Assembly: GCA_964640385.1 (NCBI GenBank)
Contig: CAZXFL010000046.1
Location: 1-9,036 of the forward strand
DNA: 9,036 nucleotides
Reading direction: 5' to 3'
Source: JBBDIK01 sp964640385
Lineage (GTDB): Bacteria > Actinomycetota > UBA4738 > JBBDHU01
Part shown: one piece after another, positions 1 through 5,758 of the stretch
How the letters are laid out: every line of letters begins with the position of its first letter
Numbering within the stretch: the first letter of the stretch is position 1
Position numbers and translations under genes: made by a program
The notes under the pieces: model-generated
The model's database searches: none
What the model saw: only the letters and a program-made list of their open reading frames with translations
What the model was told of the DNA's origin: nothing

Positions 1-52
1 TCGTGCCGATGTTCACGTGGGGCTTGGTCCGCTCGAACTTCTTCTTGGCCAT
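1..52 (-). CDS. tuf: Elongation factor Tu, N-terminal 17 residues (partial)
   Basis: The minus strand reads MAKKKFERTKPHVNIGT from an ATG at 52 down to the window edge. This is the conserved EF-Tu N-terminus, just before the GTP-binding P-loop, which lies outside the window. EF-Tu is the GTPase that delivers aminoacyl-tRNA to the ribosome. The gene follows tRNA-Thr and tRNA-Met on the same strand with no terminator between them, so the three may be cotranscribed, as in many tRNA-tuf operons. A purine-rich ribosome binding site precedes it. The call rests on the first residues only. FERTKPHVNIGT is typical of actinobacterial EF-Tu. Confidence 0.93.
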   Translation of the reverse strand, partial: MAKKKFERTKPHVNIGT

Positions 53-60
53 CTCCTCGT

Positions 61-78
61 TCCCTTCCTATCCCTTCC
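61..78 (-). promoter_or_regulatory. Duplicated Shine-Dalgarno-like element of tuf
   Basis: On the minus strand GGAAGGGA occurs twice, at 78-71 and 68-61, ten bases apart. GAGGAG at 58-53 directly abuts the ATG and is too close to act as the ribosome binding site. The copy at 68-61 leaves an 8-base spacer and is the likely functional site. The duplicated purine block may increase initiation on this highly expressed gene (inference). Confidence 0.5.
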
Positions 79-94
79 GGTATCCGTCCCGTGC

Positions 95-169
95 TGGTAG
101 CGGGGGGCGGATTCGAACCGCCGACACAGCGATTATGAGCCGCTTGCTCTGCCACTGAGCTACCCCGCC
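95..169 (-). tRNA. tRNA-Met (CAT), elongator type
   Basis: A complete 75-base cloverleaf reads on the minus strand. Acceptor arms are GGCGGGG and CCCCGCT, with a G-U first pair. The anticodon stem is AGCGG/TCGCT around the loop CTCATAA, giving anticodon CAT. The T arm is GGCGG-TTCGAAT-CCGCC, and CCA is encoded. It lacks initiator hallmarks: there is no run of three G-C pairs closing the anticodon stem and no unpaired first position of the initiator kind. Elongator Met is therefore preferred. A CAT-anticodon tRNA-Ile modified with lysidine is the alternative. Confidence 0.92.
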
Positions 170-223
170 GTGCAGCAGAACAGTCTAGCGGGCGCTCCGA
201 GCCTGCGGCCGGACTCGCTCTCG

Positions 224-296
224 AGCTGGAGGTGGGAATCGAACCCACGACCCCGGCCTTACCATGGCCGTGCTCTGCCGACTGAGCTACTCCAGC
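224..296 (-). tRNA. tRNA-Thr (GGT)
   Basis: A 73-base cloverleaf reads on the minus strand. The acceptor stem GCTGGAG/CTCCAGC is perfectly paired. The anticodon stem is CGGCC/GGCCG around loop ATGGTAA, giving anticodon GGT. The T arm is GTGGG-TTCGATT-CCCAC and the discriminator base is T. CCA is not encoded (the next bases are CGA), unlike the tRNA-Met and tRNA-Tyr here, so the CCA-adding enzyme is needed. It heads the Thr-Met-tuf group; a weak TAGGAT box at 312-307 could be its -10 element. Confidence 0.95.
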
Positions 297-349
297 GACG
301 GCCCACATCCTACCAACGTGCCTCAGCACGCCTGTGCGACGATGAGTGA

Positions 350-865
350 ATGGACTGGCGGCCATCTGCCAAGGCACCTCTCCCGCTCGTCGTGGTCGCC
401 TTCGCGATCCTCGCCTTGCTCGTCGCCGGATTCATCTGGTTCACGCGGTTGGGCGACATCGGTGATGGAGGGGGACAAGGAGCCGCGGTGATCGAGACCG
501 CGGACGGAACCGTCGCTACAGCCCCCCTGCCGATCGCCGAAACCCCTGGGGAACGCCAGTTGGGGCTCTCCGGGAGGCAGTCCCTGGCGCCCGATTCCGG
601 CATGATCTTCCGGTTCGATGCGCCGACCACCTCTTCATTCTGGATGAAGGACACCCTGGTTCCCCTGTCGATCGCGTTCATCGACGAGCAACACAACATC
701 GTGGCCATCCTGGATATGGATCCCTGCACGGCGGACCCGTGCCCCACCTACGCCCCCGACACCGAGTACGTCGCCGCTATCGAGATGAACCAGGGATGGT
801 TCAAGGAGCACGGCGTGCGCGCCGGCGACACGGTCACCTGGAACCAGGCGCCGCCCACCGTCTAG
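350..865 (+). CDS. Membrane-anchored DUF192 family protein
   Basis: This 171-residue protein has an N-terminal hydrophobic helix (about residues 11-31) followed by an extracytoplasmic DUF192 domain (about 47-165). Family landmarks are visible: ERQLGLSGR (68-76), GMIFRF (84-89), FWMKDTLVPLSIAFID (97-112) and MDPCTADPCPTY (123-134), whose two cysteines could form a disulfide or bind metal. The biochemical function of DUF192 is not established. The ATG at 350 is the only sensible start, because an in-frame stop directly precedes it and later starts would cut into the membrane helix. No good Shine-Dalgarno is seen. Its stop overlaps the stop of the convergent kinase gene by a few bases, leaving no room for a separate terminator. 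A role in the neighbouring RiPP operon is not indicated. Confidence 0.88.
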   Translation: MDWRPSAKAPLPLVVVAFAILALLVAGFIWFTRLGDIGDGGGQGAAVIETADGTVATAPLPIAETPGERQLGLSGRQSLAPDSGMIFRFDAPTTSSFWMKDTLVPLSIAFIDEQHNIVAILDMDPCTADPCPTYAPDTEYVAAIEMNQGWFKEHGVRAGDTVTWNQAPPTV

Positions 866-1776
866 CAGGCTGCGTCGGCAAGGATCGCGTCGCACACAGC
901 CGGCAGTTCATCCAGGCCGCGCGGGTACGACAGCGCCTTCACGGGAACCACGGACGCGACGTCGGTCGCGAACGCGAACTGTTGGCGGAGCCGGCCCTCG
1001 TCCACCACGACCGGATTGAACGTGTGACGGGTCAGAGCCACGAACGCGCGCCGCGCGGACATCCGCCGGATCCACACCTTTCCCGCGCGCAACGTATCCG
1101 CCAGTACGTAGATGGTCCGCAGGGGCACCGGCCGGTCGCAGAAGCGAGCCTCGCCCAAGGGGATGATCATCTTCGGCGTCTCCTCGTTCATCGGCATTCC
1201 GGTCGCATCGGCCCCGAGGAGCGCCTTGGCAACCTCGGGGAACAGCTTGATCCGAGGCACGCTCGGCTGCGCCACGCAGCCTTCGCCGGACCGCTGCAGG
1301 ACGAGGGCGTCGTCGGTCAGCAGGCGGGCGCCTGCCTTCAGGAGGGCCGCCCCGAGCGTCGACTTCCCCCTTCCGGGCATCGCCGCGAACGCGATCGCCC
1401 GGCCATCCACGACGACCGTCGTCGCGTGCAGGGGCTCGGCGCCTTGCTTGAGCAGCGCGAAGGAGAGGACCTGCGCCAGGAGATAGGTCTGGAATGATTC
1501 GTCGCTGGCCTTCGCCAGCGGCCGTCCCTCGATACGCGTGCCGTCGGGAGAGATCAGGAACTCGAACAGGTCGGTCCAACGCAGGTACTCCGACCCGTCG
1601 GCACCCGCCACACGGGCGAACCATCCTGGCATCGCCTCCGCGGCGAGATCTGCGAAGCGAGCGGCAGGGGCCGACACCACGTGGACGTCGGCCGGACCGA
1701 AGGCGTCAGCGTTCGGACATGCCAGTGGCCACTCGCTACGGAGTGTGAGGCCGAGGAGTCGGTATTCCGACGTCAC
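862..1776 (-). CDS. HPr-kinase-like RiPP (lasso peptide) kinase
   Basis: This 304-residue protein resembles the C-terminal kinase domain of HPr kinase, in the version found in RiPP clusters. The N-terminal half (1-110, YRLLGLTLRSEWPL onward) is the usual divergent region. The kinase core then has PLHATTVVVDG (115-125) with the family His at 117, a Walker A loop MPGRGKST (133-140), and LLTDDALVL (152-160) with the paired acidic residues. Known relatives such as PadeK of paeninodin phosphorylate the C-terminal serine of a lasso precursor; here the precursor immediately upstream ends in Ser. The start is GTG at 1776, the only candidate after an in-frame stop. It sits 16 bases after the precursor stop with no Shine-Dalgarno, suggesting translational coupling. 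The absence of a PTS HPr gene nearby argues against a true HprK. Substrate assignment is inference from context. Confidence 0.85.
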   Translation of the reverse strand: MTSEYRLLGLTLRSEWPLACPNADAFGPADVHVVSAPAARFADLAAEAMPGWFARVAGADGSEYLRWTDLFEFLISPDGTRIEGRPLAKASDESFQTYLLAQVLSFALLKQGAEPLHATTVVVDGRAIAFAAMPGRGKSTLGAALLKAGARLLTDDALVLQRSGEGCVAQPSVPRIKLFPEVAKALLGADATGMPMNEETPKMIIPLGEARFCDRPVPLRTIYVLADTLRAGKVWIRRMSARRAFVALTRHTFNPVVVDEGRLRQQFAFATDVASVVPVKALSYPRGLDELPAVCDAILADAAC

Positions 1777-1792
1777 CCGCTGAGGGGGATGG

Positions 1793-1963
1793 CTAGGACA
1801 CGATCCGGGTCATGGGGCCGCCGGGATCGTCGGGCCCGTCGCCCTTCACACCGCCCTTGACTCCGGCAGTGAGTCGGCGCATGTCCCCGTAGACCGCAAG
1901 CTTCGGGGCCTCGTAAGGTTTGAGGCCGCGAGCACGCCGCTCGTGCGAACTCGTGTCTGGCAT
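1793..1963 (-). CDS. Lasso-type RiPP precursor peptide (56 aa)
   Basis: This small gene lies between cyclase and kinase. The leader (1-33) contains KPYEAPKLAVYGD, which fits the lasso recognition signature YxxPxLxxxG (Tyr17, Pro20, Leu22, Gly26) used by B1 proteins. It ends in LTA, placing Thr32 at the conserved -2 position, as in lariatin. The predicted core (34-56) starts GVKGGVKGD and continues GPDDPGGPMTRIVS. Gly1 with Asp9 is the only pair giving a 7-9 residue macrolactam, so a nine-membered ring is predicted. The tail ends in Ser, the residue phosphorylated by HprK-like lasso kinases. The ATG at 1963 follows an in-frame stop two codons upstream. There is no Shine-Dalgarno, but a promoter placed for a leaderless transcript lies directly upstream. 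Assignment as RiPP precursor is firm from motif plus context; lasso topology itself is inferred. Confidence 0.88.
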   Translation of the reverse strand: MPDTSSHERRARGLKPYEAPKLAVYGDMRRLTAGVKGGVKGDGPDDPGGPMTRIVS

Positions 1964-1969
1964 CCGTCA

Positions 1970-1997
1970 ATCATACAGCTGGCCGCGATACGGTCAA
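1970..1997 (-). promoter_or_regulatory. Promoter for precursor and kinase genes, leaderless start
   Basis: On the minus strand TTGACC (1997-1992) and TATGAT (1975-1970) are separated by 16 bases. Each differs from the sigma70-type consensus by one base. The -35 box contains the cyclase TGA stop codon (1996-1994). If the -10 box spans -12 to -7, transcription starts at 1963, the A of the precursor ATG, giving a leaderless mRNA. That agrees with the missing Shine-Dalgarno. It would allow the precursor and kinase to be made in excess over the cyclase. Confidence 0.6.
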
Positions 1998-3907
1998 TCC
2001 GAGCCCCCGGCCTGCGGGAAGAAGGTCGAGCACCAGACATCCAGGGCCAAGGTGTTATTGAGCCCCGCCAGGGTGAGCTCGTCAGCAGGTCCCTCCCGGA
2101 GCCGCTCGACTGCACGGCTAAGCTCGGCGCGGTCGACGTAGCCGAAGTCGATCGAAGCCGAGAAGCGCGAGGCCGCCTCGAGCAGCCCGTCCCGATCGGC
2201 GAGGATGGCATCGTCGATCATGTGACCGAACGACCCCTTCCACCGCCGGAGACGGATCCCGTCCGGGAGTACGTCGCGCATCCCTTCGCGCAGGATCGCC
2301 CGCGGGACACCGCGGTAGGTCACCATGTCCCCTGGGATCGACATCAGGTACGCGACCAGATCTCGGTCGGCGTACGGGAACACGCACTCGAGGCCGTAGG
2401 CAGCCCAAGCGCGGTCGCACGCCTCGAGCGCGAGCATGGATGCGGGGCCTCGTGCCTGGCAGTAGATCGAATACGCGTGCGTGGACGCGAACTGCCACCG
2501 CACGAGTGGCGTCGTGGTCACCGCCTGCGATCCGAGCTGTCGGAAGCGCTCCGTGTACCACGGGCGGTCCCACAGAGGCCGCTCCACCTTCGCCCTAGCC
2601 CACCGGGCAGCAGGCAACAGCGAGAGTGGGAGGTGATCGCGCACAACGCGCCGGAAGAACTCCCGCTGCAGGGGCGACGTGTCCCCCTCCATGTTCCAGC
2701 GAGGCCATTCCCTCGTGTCCGAGATGATCCTCGCCCAGCGGAGGCGATCGAACAGGTCAACGAGATACGCGCGATCGAACAGGTACTGATCCCCGAGATG
2801 TCCCGACATCAGTACGCGCGCCCCCTCCGCTGCAACCCGTTCATGGACGTTCTTCATGCAATCCCAGAACGTCTCCGTTCCGGGGATCTCGGCCATCCAG
2901 ACGACCTCCCGGGCTACCGTGGTCGGTCGCACGGTCTTCGGGGGCACGTCGATCATGGTGATGCCGTACTGCTCTTCGATCTCCACGATGTACTCCCACT
3001 CGTCGGCCACCGTCCCATCCGCGGGTGCGAACGTGATCGGCAGGATCGGTGGAACGTCCTCGGGCGCCGACCGTCGCAGGGTCTCGGCTAGGCAGTAGAT
3101 CGAAGACGAGTCGAGCCCGCCGCTCACCGACACCGCGACCGGGAGAGCGCTGCGGAGACGCCGCCGCACCGACTGCTCGAAGTAGTGCCGGTATCCCTCT
3201 GCGTACTCCCGGAACGATGAGAACCGGACCTGGTGCCACGGATCGAATTCCCAGTACATCCGTTTGGCCGCCCCTCGTGGCGAGAGCCTCATGATGTGCG
3301 AGGGCAGCACCCGCTCGATCCCCCGGAAAAAGGTGCGGGTTCCGTTCCCCTGCGCGGCGCCGGACAGCACGTAGACGGCTAGCTCCTCCTCATCCGGCGC
3401 CGCAGGCACGTCGGGATGGGCCAGGATCGCCTTGATCTCGGACCCGAGGACCACGAGATCGGATGAGCGATAGACGAACAGCGGCCGCATCCCCATCGCG
3501 TCACGGCACAGGAACAACTCCTGCCTCGCGGGGTCGAAGATCGCGAAGGCGAAGTCTCCTGCGAGCCGCTCGGGCAAGCGGTCCCCGAACTTCAGGTAGG
3601 CCTCAAGCACGAGCCTTGAATCCGGGATGGCGGGATCCACCGACCCGAGCGAGGCTAGAAGCCGGTCACGGTCGTCCAGCCGCCCGTCGAACGTGATCAC
3701 GACACCGGACGGATGCACGGCTGGCTGGACCTCTGAACGCGACTCAGGCGTGATCCGGGACAAGGCGCTGATCAAGCCGATGGTGCCCTCCGCCCATGTG
3801 TGGACGCCGTCGGCAGCCCGGTGCTCGATCCGAGCTCCGATGGCCTTGAGCACGCCGGCCTCAACCGGACGTCCGTCGAGGTGCCAGACCCCGGCGACTC
3901 CTCCCAC
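1994..3907 (-). CDS. Lasso cyclase-like asparagine synthetase homologue (C protein)
   Basis: This 637-residue protein has two domains: an N-terminal Ntn-hydrolase/glutaminase-like fold (about 1-215) and a C-terminal ATP-pyrophosphatase synthetase domain (about 235-625). The N-terminus reads MGGVAGVW; the catalytic Cys2 of true glutamine-dependent asparagine synthetases (MCGIAG) is replaced by Gly, so ammonia release from glutamine is not expected. The ATP-binding loop SGGLDSSS is at 262-269. SGHLGDQYLF at 368-377 replaces the AsnB-type SGEGxDE motif and resembles the GHGGD motif of lasso cyclases such as McjC. PYADRDLVAYL (511-521) and RRWKGSF (554-560) are further synthetase-domain motifs. 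The expected role is to adenylate the core Asp side chain and close the macrolactam with the core N-terminal Gly. The GTG start at 3907 is chosen because it aligns with the family N-terminus and has AGGGAG six bases upstream. It is the first gene of the operon. A weak TACACT at 3949-3944 might be its -10 box. Confidence 0.87.
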   Translation of the reverse strand: MGGVAGVWHLDGRPVEAGVLKAIGARIEHRAADGVHTWAEGTIGLISALSRITPESRSEVQPAVHPSGVVITFDGRLDDRDRLLASLGSVDPAIPDSRLVLEAYLKFGDRLPERLAGDFAFAIFDPARQELFLCRDAMGMRPLFVYRSSDLVVLGSEIKAILAHPDVPAAPDEEELAVYVLSGAAQGNGTRTFFRGIERVLPSHIMRLSPRGAAKRMYWEFDPWHQVRFSSFREYAEGYRHYFEQSVRRRLRSALPVAVSVSGGLDSSSIYCLAETLRRSAPEDVPPILPITFAPADGTVADEWEYIVEIEEQYGITMIDVPPKTVRPTTVAREVVWMAEIPGTETFWDCMKNVHERVAAEGARVLMSGHLGDQYLFDRAYLVDLFDRLRWARIISDTREWPRWNMEGDTSPLQREFFRRVVRDHLPLSLLPAARWARAKVERPLWDRPWYTERFRQLGSQAVTTTPLVRWQFASTHAYSIYCQARGPASMLALEACDRAWAAYGLECVFPYADRDLVAYLMSIPGDMVTYRGVPRAILREGMRDVLPDGIRLRRWKGSFGHMIDDAILADRDGLLEAASRFSASIDFGYVDRAELSRAVERLREGPADELTLAGLNNTLALDVWCSTFFPQAGGSD

Positions 3908-3913
3908 CTGCTG

Positions 3914-3919
3914 CTCCCT
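3914..3919 (-). promoter_or_regulatory. Ribosome binding site fixing the cyclase GTG start
   Basis: AGGGAG on the minus strand lies six bases before the GTG at 3907. The reading frame stays open far upstream of this point, so the site, together with the family-typical MGGVAG N-terminus, decides the start. Confidence 0.7.
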
Positions 3920-4112
3920 CTCGTCGTGCCTCGTGAGTCCCGGAGTGTAGCCGAGAGCACCGGAACGCCTGGCCCCCGCAGAGGCGCCGAGGGCTCGTGC
4001 CTGGAGGACATCCCGCCGATCGGGCGACCAACCAAGCTTGAGCACTTCCTGAGCATCCACGCACCCATGTCTGACGCCCCTCGTCGAACCTGGTGAAGGA
4101 GACCCAACAGAA
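3920..4112. other. Divergent intergenic region between cyclase and propeller genes
   Basis: This stretch must hold promoters for both the RiPP operon (leftward) and the propeller gene (rightward). Only weak elements are visible: TACACT at 3949-3944 on the minus strand and TTGAGC at 4038-4043 on the plus strand, neither with a convincing partner box. The cyclase frame is open across it on the minus strand, but nothing there looks like a conserved domain. Confidence 0.4.
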
Positions 4113-4119
4113 AAGGGAG
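4113..4119 (+). promoter_or_regulatory. Ribosome binding site of the propeller gene
   Basis: AAGGGAG lies seven bases before the ATG at 4127. It is a strong Shine-Dalgarno that supports this start and its signal peptide. Confidence 0.75.
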
Positions 4120-4126
4120 CTAGGTC

Positions 4127-5296
4127 ATGGACACCATCGCAACAGGAATCAAGCAGAAGGCGAGGCTCGTGATCGTCGCGATCGCAGCGACCTTGGCGGC
4201 CGCACTGGTCATGTCCGGTCCGGGAACAGGGGTCGCAGGGGCTCGGAGCCCGCAGATGCGCCTCGCCGCGCCGGCCGGAAGCACCTACCTCAACGCGGTC
4301 GACACGTTCGGCACCAAGCCGTCGAACCGTGGAGCCTTCGCGGTCGGCGACACGCTCGCGACCGGCGAGAGCCGGCCGGCGATCCAGCAGCTCACCAGCA
4401 AGGGGTTCGTGGCCTCCGCGGCCGCCGATCCCGGTACCGAGTCGGGCCTGGCAGGCGTCGCAGCACTGTCGGCCAGCCGCGCGTTCGCGGTGGGATACGA
4501 GTACGACCCGACGGTCACCCCGCTGGTGGAACGGTTCAACGGGCAGGCCTGGAGCATCGTGGACGTTCCGGACGTGCAGGGATGGCTCGATGGGGTTGAC
4601 GCACTCAGCGCCAACGACATCTACGCGGTCGGAGGCGACTTCGGCGGCACGCTGATCATGCACCTCGACGGCACGGCGTGGACCGTCATGCCGGGTCAGG
4701 TCCCGAACGGCATGCTGACAGATGTCACGGCGATCTCCCCCGACGACATCTACGCGGTCGGCGCGGTCAACGACGGCGGGTTCAAGACACTGATCATGCA
4801 CTTCGACGGCACGGCCTGGACCGTGGTTCCCAGCCCGAACGGCGGGGCGACCCGGAACATGCTTTCGTCCATCGCTGCGGTCTCCGCAACCGACATCTAC
4901 GCGGTTGGCTACTCGAACGAGACCGGGGAGGCGGACATGGACCGCACCCTGATCCTGCACTTCGACGGTACGGCTTGGACGATCGTCCCGAGCCCGAACC
5001 TGGAGAAGGGCCGCAACGAGTTGTGGGGCATCAGTGCCGGCTCCGCCACGGACATCGTGGCCGTCGGACAGTCCGGCAACGGCACCTTGATCATGCGGTT
5101 CGACGGAGCCACCTGGAACATCGCCAGGCGGACCCTCCGCTTCACCGGAACGGGCGACGCCCTGTTCGGAGTGGCGCGGATCGCGAAGGACGACATCTAC
5201 GCGGTCGGAGGCGGCCTCTCGGACACGAAGACCCCGGTCACCGGCTACAAGACGCTCGTGCACCACTTCAACGGCAAGAACTGGGACAACATGTAA
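4127..5296 (+). CDS. Secreted seven-repeat beta-propeller protein
   Basis: This 389-residue protein has a signal peptide: a basic start (KQKAR, 9-13), a hydrophobic stretch at about 14-30, and an AGA site with likely cleavage after residue 39. The rest is built of seven degenerate repeats of about 43-53 residues beginning near 54, 107, 153, 196, 245, 298 and 345. The repeat pattern is LxxVxAxSxxDIYAVG, then TLIMHFDGTAW and a turn with VPSPN. Such DIYAVG/FDGTAW repeats are known from secreted actinobacterial and chloroflexotal proteins, and seven units fit a closed seven-bladed propeller. There is no recognisable enzyme motif or cell-wall anchor, so a binding or scaffold role is possible but unknown. 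It is transcribed divergently from the RiPP operon with a good ribosome binding site, and ends 13 bases before a strong hairpin. A link to the peptide is not shown. Confidence 0.82.
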   Translation: MDTIATGIKQKARLVIVAIAATLAAALVMSGPGTGVAGARSPQMRLAAPAGSTYLNAVDTFGTKPSNRGAFAVGDTLATGESRPAIQQLTSKGFVASAAADPGTESGLAGVAALSASRAFAVGYEYDPTVTPLVERFNGQAWSIVDVPDVQGWLDGVDALSANDIYAVGGDFGGTLIMHLDGTAWTVMPGQVPNGMLTDVTAISPDDIYAVGAVNDGGFKTLIMHFDGTAWTVVPSPNGGATRNMLSSIAAVSATDIYAVGYSNETGEADMDRTLILHFDGTAWTIVPSPNLEKGRNELWGISAGSATDIVAVGQSGNGTLIMRFDGATWNIARRTLRFTGTGDALFGVARIAKDDIYAVGGGLSDTKTPVTGYKTLVHHFNGKNWDNM

Positions 5297-5309
5297 GACG
5301 GTTGGTGAC

Positions 5310-5340
5310 GGAGGCCCCGCGGCTCAGCCGCGGGGCCTCC
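5310..5340 (+). terminator. Strong hairpin terminator after the propeller gene
   Basis: A perfect 14-base-pair inverted repeat (GGAGGCCCCGCGGC and its complement) encloses a three-base TCA loop, starting 13 bases after the propeller stop. No T-run follows, which is common in GC-rich actinobacteria. Being symmetric, it could also stop leftward transcription coming from the remnant region. Confidence 0.8.
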
Positions 5341-5363
5341 TCCCATGTCCGGGCCATCCGCCC

Positions 5364-5546
5364 CTACCGGGTCCCGCAGGGCGAGCCTTGGATGCGCCCC
5401 TCGAGACGCTCCTTCCATCCCTTCGCTTCGCTCACGTTCCGACCTGTAGGTCCGTGCCAGTGGCCGTCCCCGATGGTCGCCTCCCGGGCCTGATCCAGGA
5501 AGTAGTCGAGGCTCTCCAGTTGGTTGTAGGGTCCTGCTCCGTAACG
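5364..5546 (-). pseudogene. C-terminal remnant of an unidentified gene
   Basis: One minus-strand frame ending in TAG at 5366-5364 looks coding over about 58 codons. It reads RYGAGPYNQLESLDYF, then LDQAREATIGDGHWHGPTGR and NVSEAKGWKERLEGRIQ. It is rich in aromatic residues, and most third codon positions are G or C. It has no suitable start, and upstream it runs into the antisense of the iminopeptidase remnant, so the N-terminus is lost. I do not recognise the family. A chance open frame in GC-rich DNA is the alternative. Confidence 0.38.
5507..5524. repeat. Direct repeat copy 1, matching the tRNA-Tyr 3' flank
   Basis: cgaggctctcc followed by agttggt recurs at 5759-5778, where two extra bases (ga) separate the halves. 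All 18 other bases match. The second copy runs into the 3' end of tRNA-Tyr (the encoded CCA plus discriminator). The two copies bracket the iminopeptidase remnant. Confidence 0.5.
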
Positions 5547-5749
5547 CCCACGCGCTGGCCGACATCCCGGGGATCCTCGTGAACGGACGCTTCGATCTGC
5601 AGGCTCCCATCGCCAACGCGTGGGAACTCAACCGGGTGTGGCCGCGGGCAGAGCTCGTCATCGTCGAGGATGCGGGTCACGCCGCCGACGATCCGGGCCT
5701 CACCCAAGAACTGATCCGCGCTACGGATGGATCCGCGTCGCCCCGCTAG
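5531..5749 (+). pseudogene. pip: Proline iminopeptidase C-terminal remnant
   Basis: The plus frame reads LLRNAHALADIPGILVNGRF, then LQAPIANAWELNRVWPRAEL and VEDAGHAADDPGL, ending at TAG 5747-5749. This is the C-terminal part of prolyl aminopeptidase, an alpha/beta hydrolase that removes N-terminal proline from peptides. The catalytic Asp (GRFD, codon 5594-5596) and His (AGH, codon 5678-5680) are retained. The first three quarters of the enzyme, with the nucleophilic Ser elbow, are missing, and there is no start or ribosome binding site. About 72 of some 300-320 residues remain. It is non-functional as it stands. Confidence 0.75.
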
Positions 5750-5758
5750 GGCCGTCGG

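Noticed and set aside
739..1497. 252-residue plus-strand frame antisense to the kinase
   Set aside because: It is an Arg/His-rich shadow of the HprK-like gene without any motif.
1773..1970. 65-residue minus-strand frame in the cyclase-kinase gap
   Set aside because: It overlaps the precursor out of frame, is Arg/His-rich without motif, and lacks a ribosome binding site. The 1793-1963 frame carries the lasso leader signature instead.
1943..3091. 382-residue plus-strand frame antisense to the cyclase
   Set aside because: It is a shadow frame with no domain resemblance, and the opposite strand holds the conserved synthetase motifs.
3908..5266. Long N-terminal extension of the cyclase frame (about 450 residues)
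   Set aside because: It runs antisense through the propeller gene and is low-complexity Arg/Asp/Val-rich. The family N-terminus and a Shine-Dalgarno place the start at 3907.
5388..5582. 64-residue plus-strand frame between hairpin and tRNA-Tyr
   Set aside because: It is out of frame with the iminopeptidase remnant and antisense to the leftward remnant, and shows no recognisable motif.
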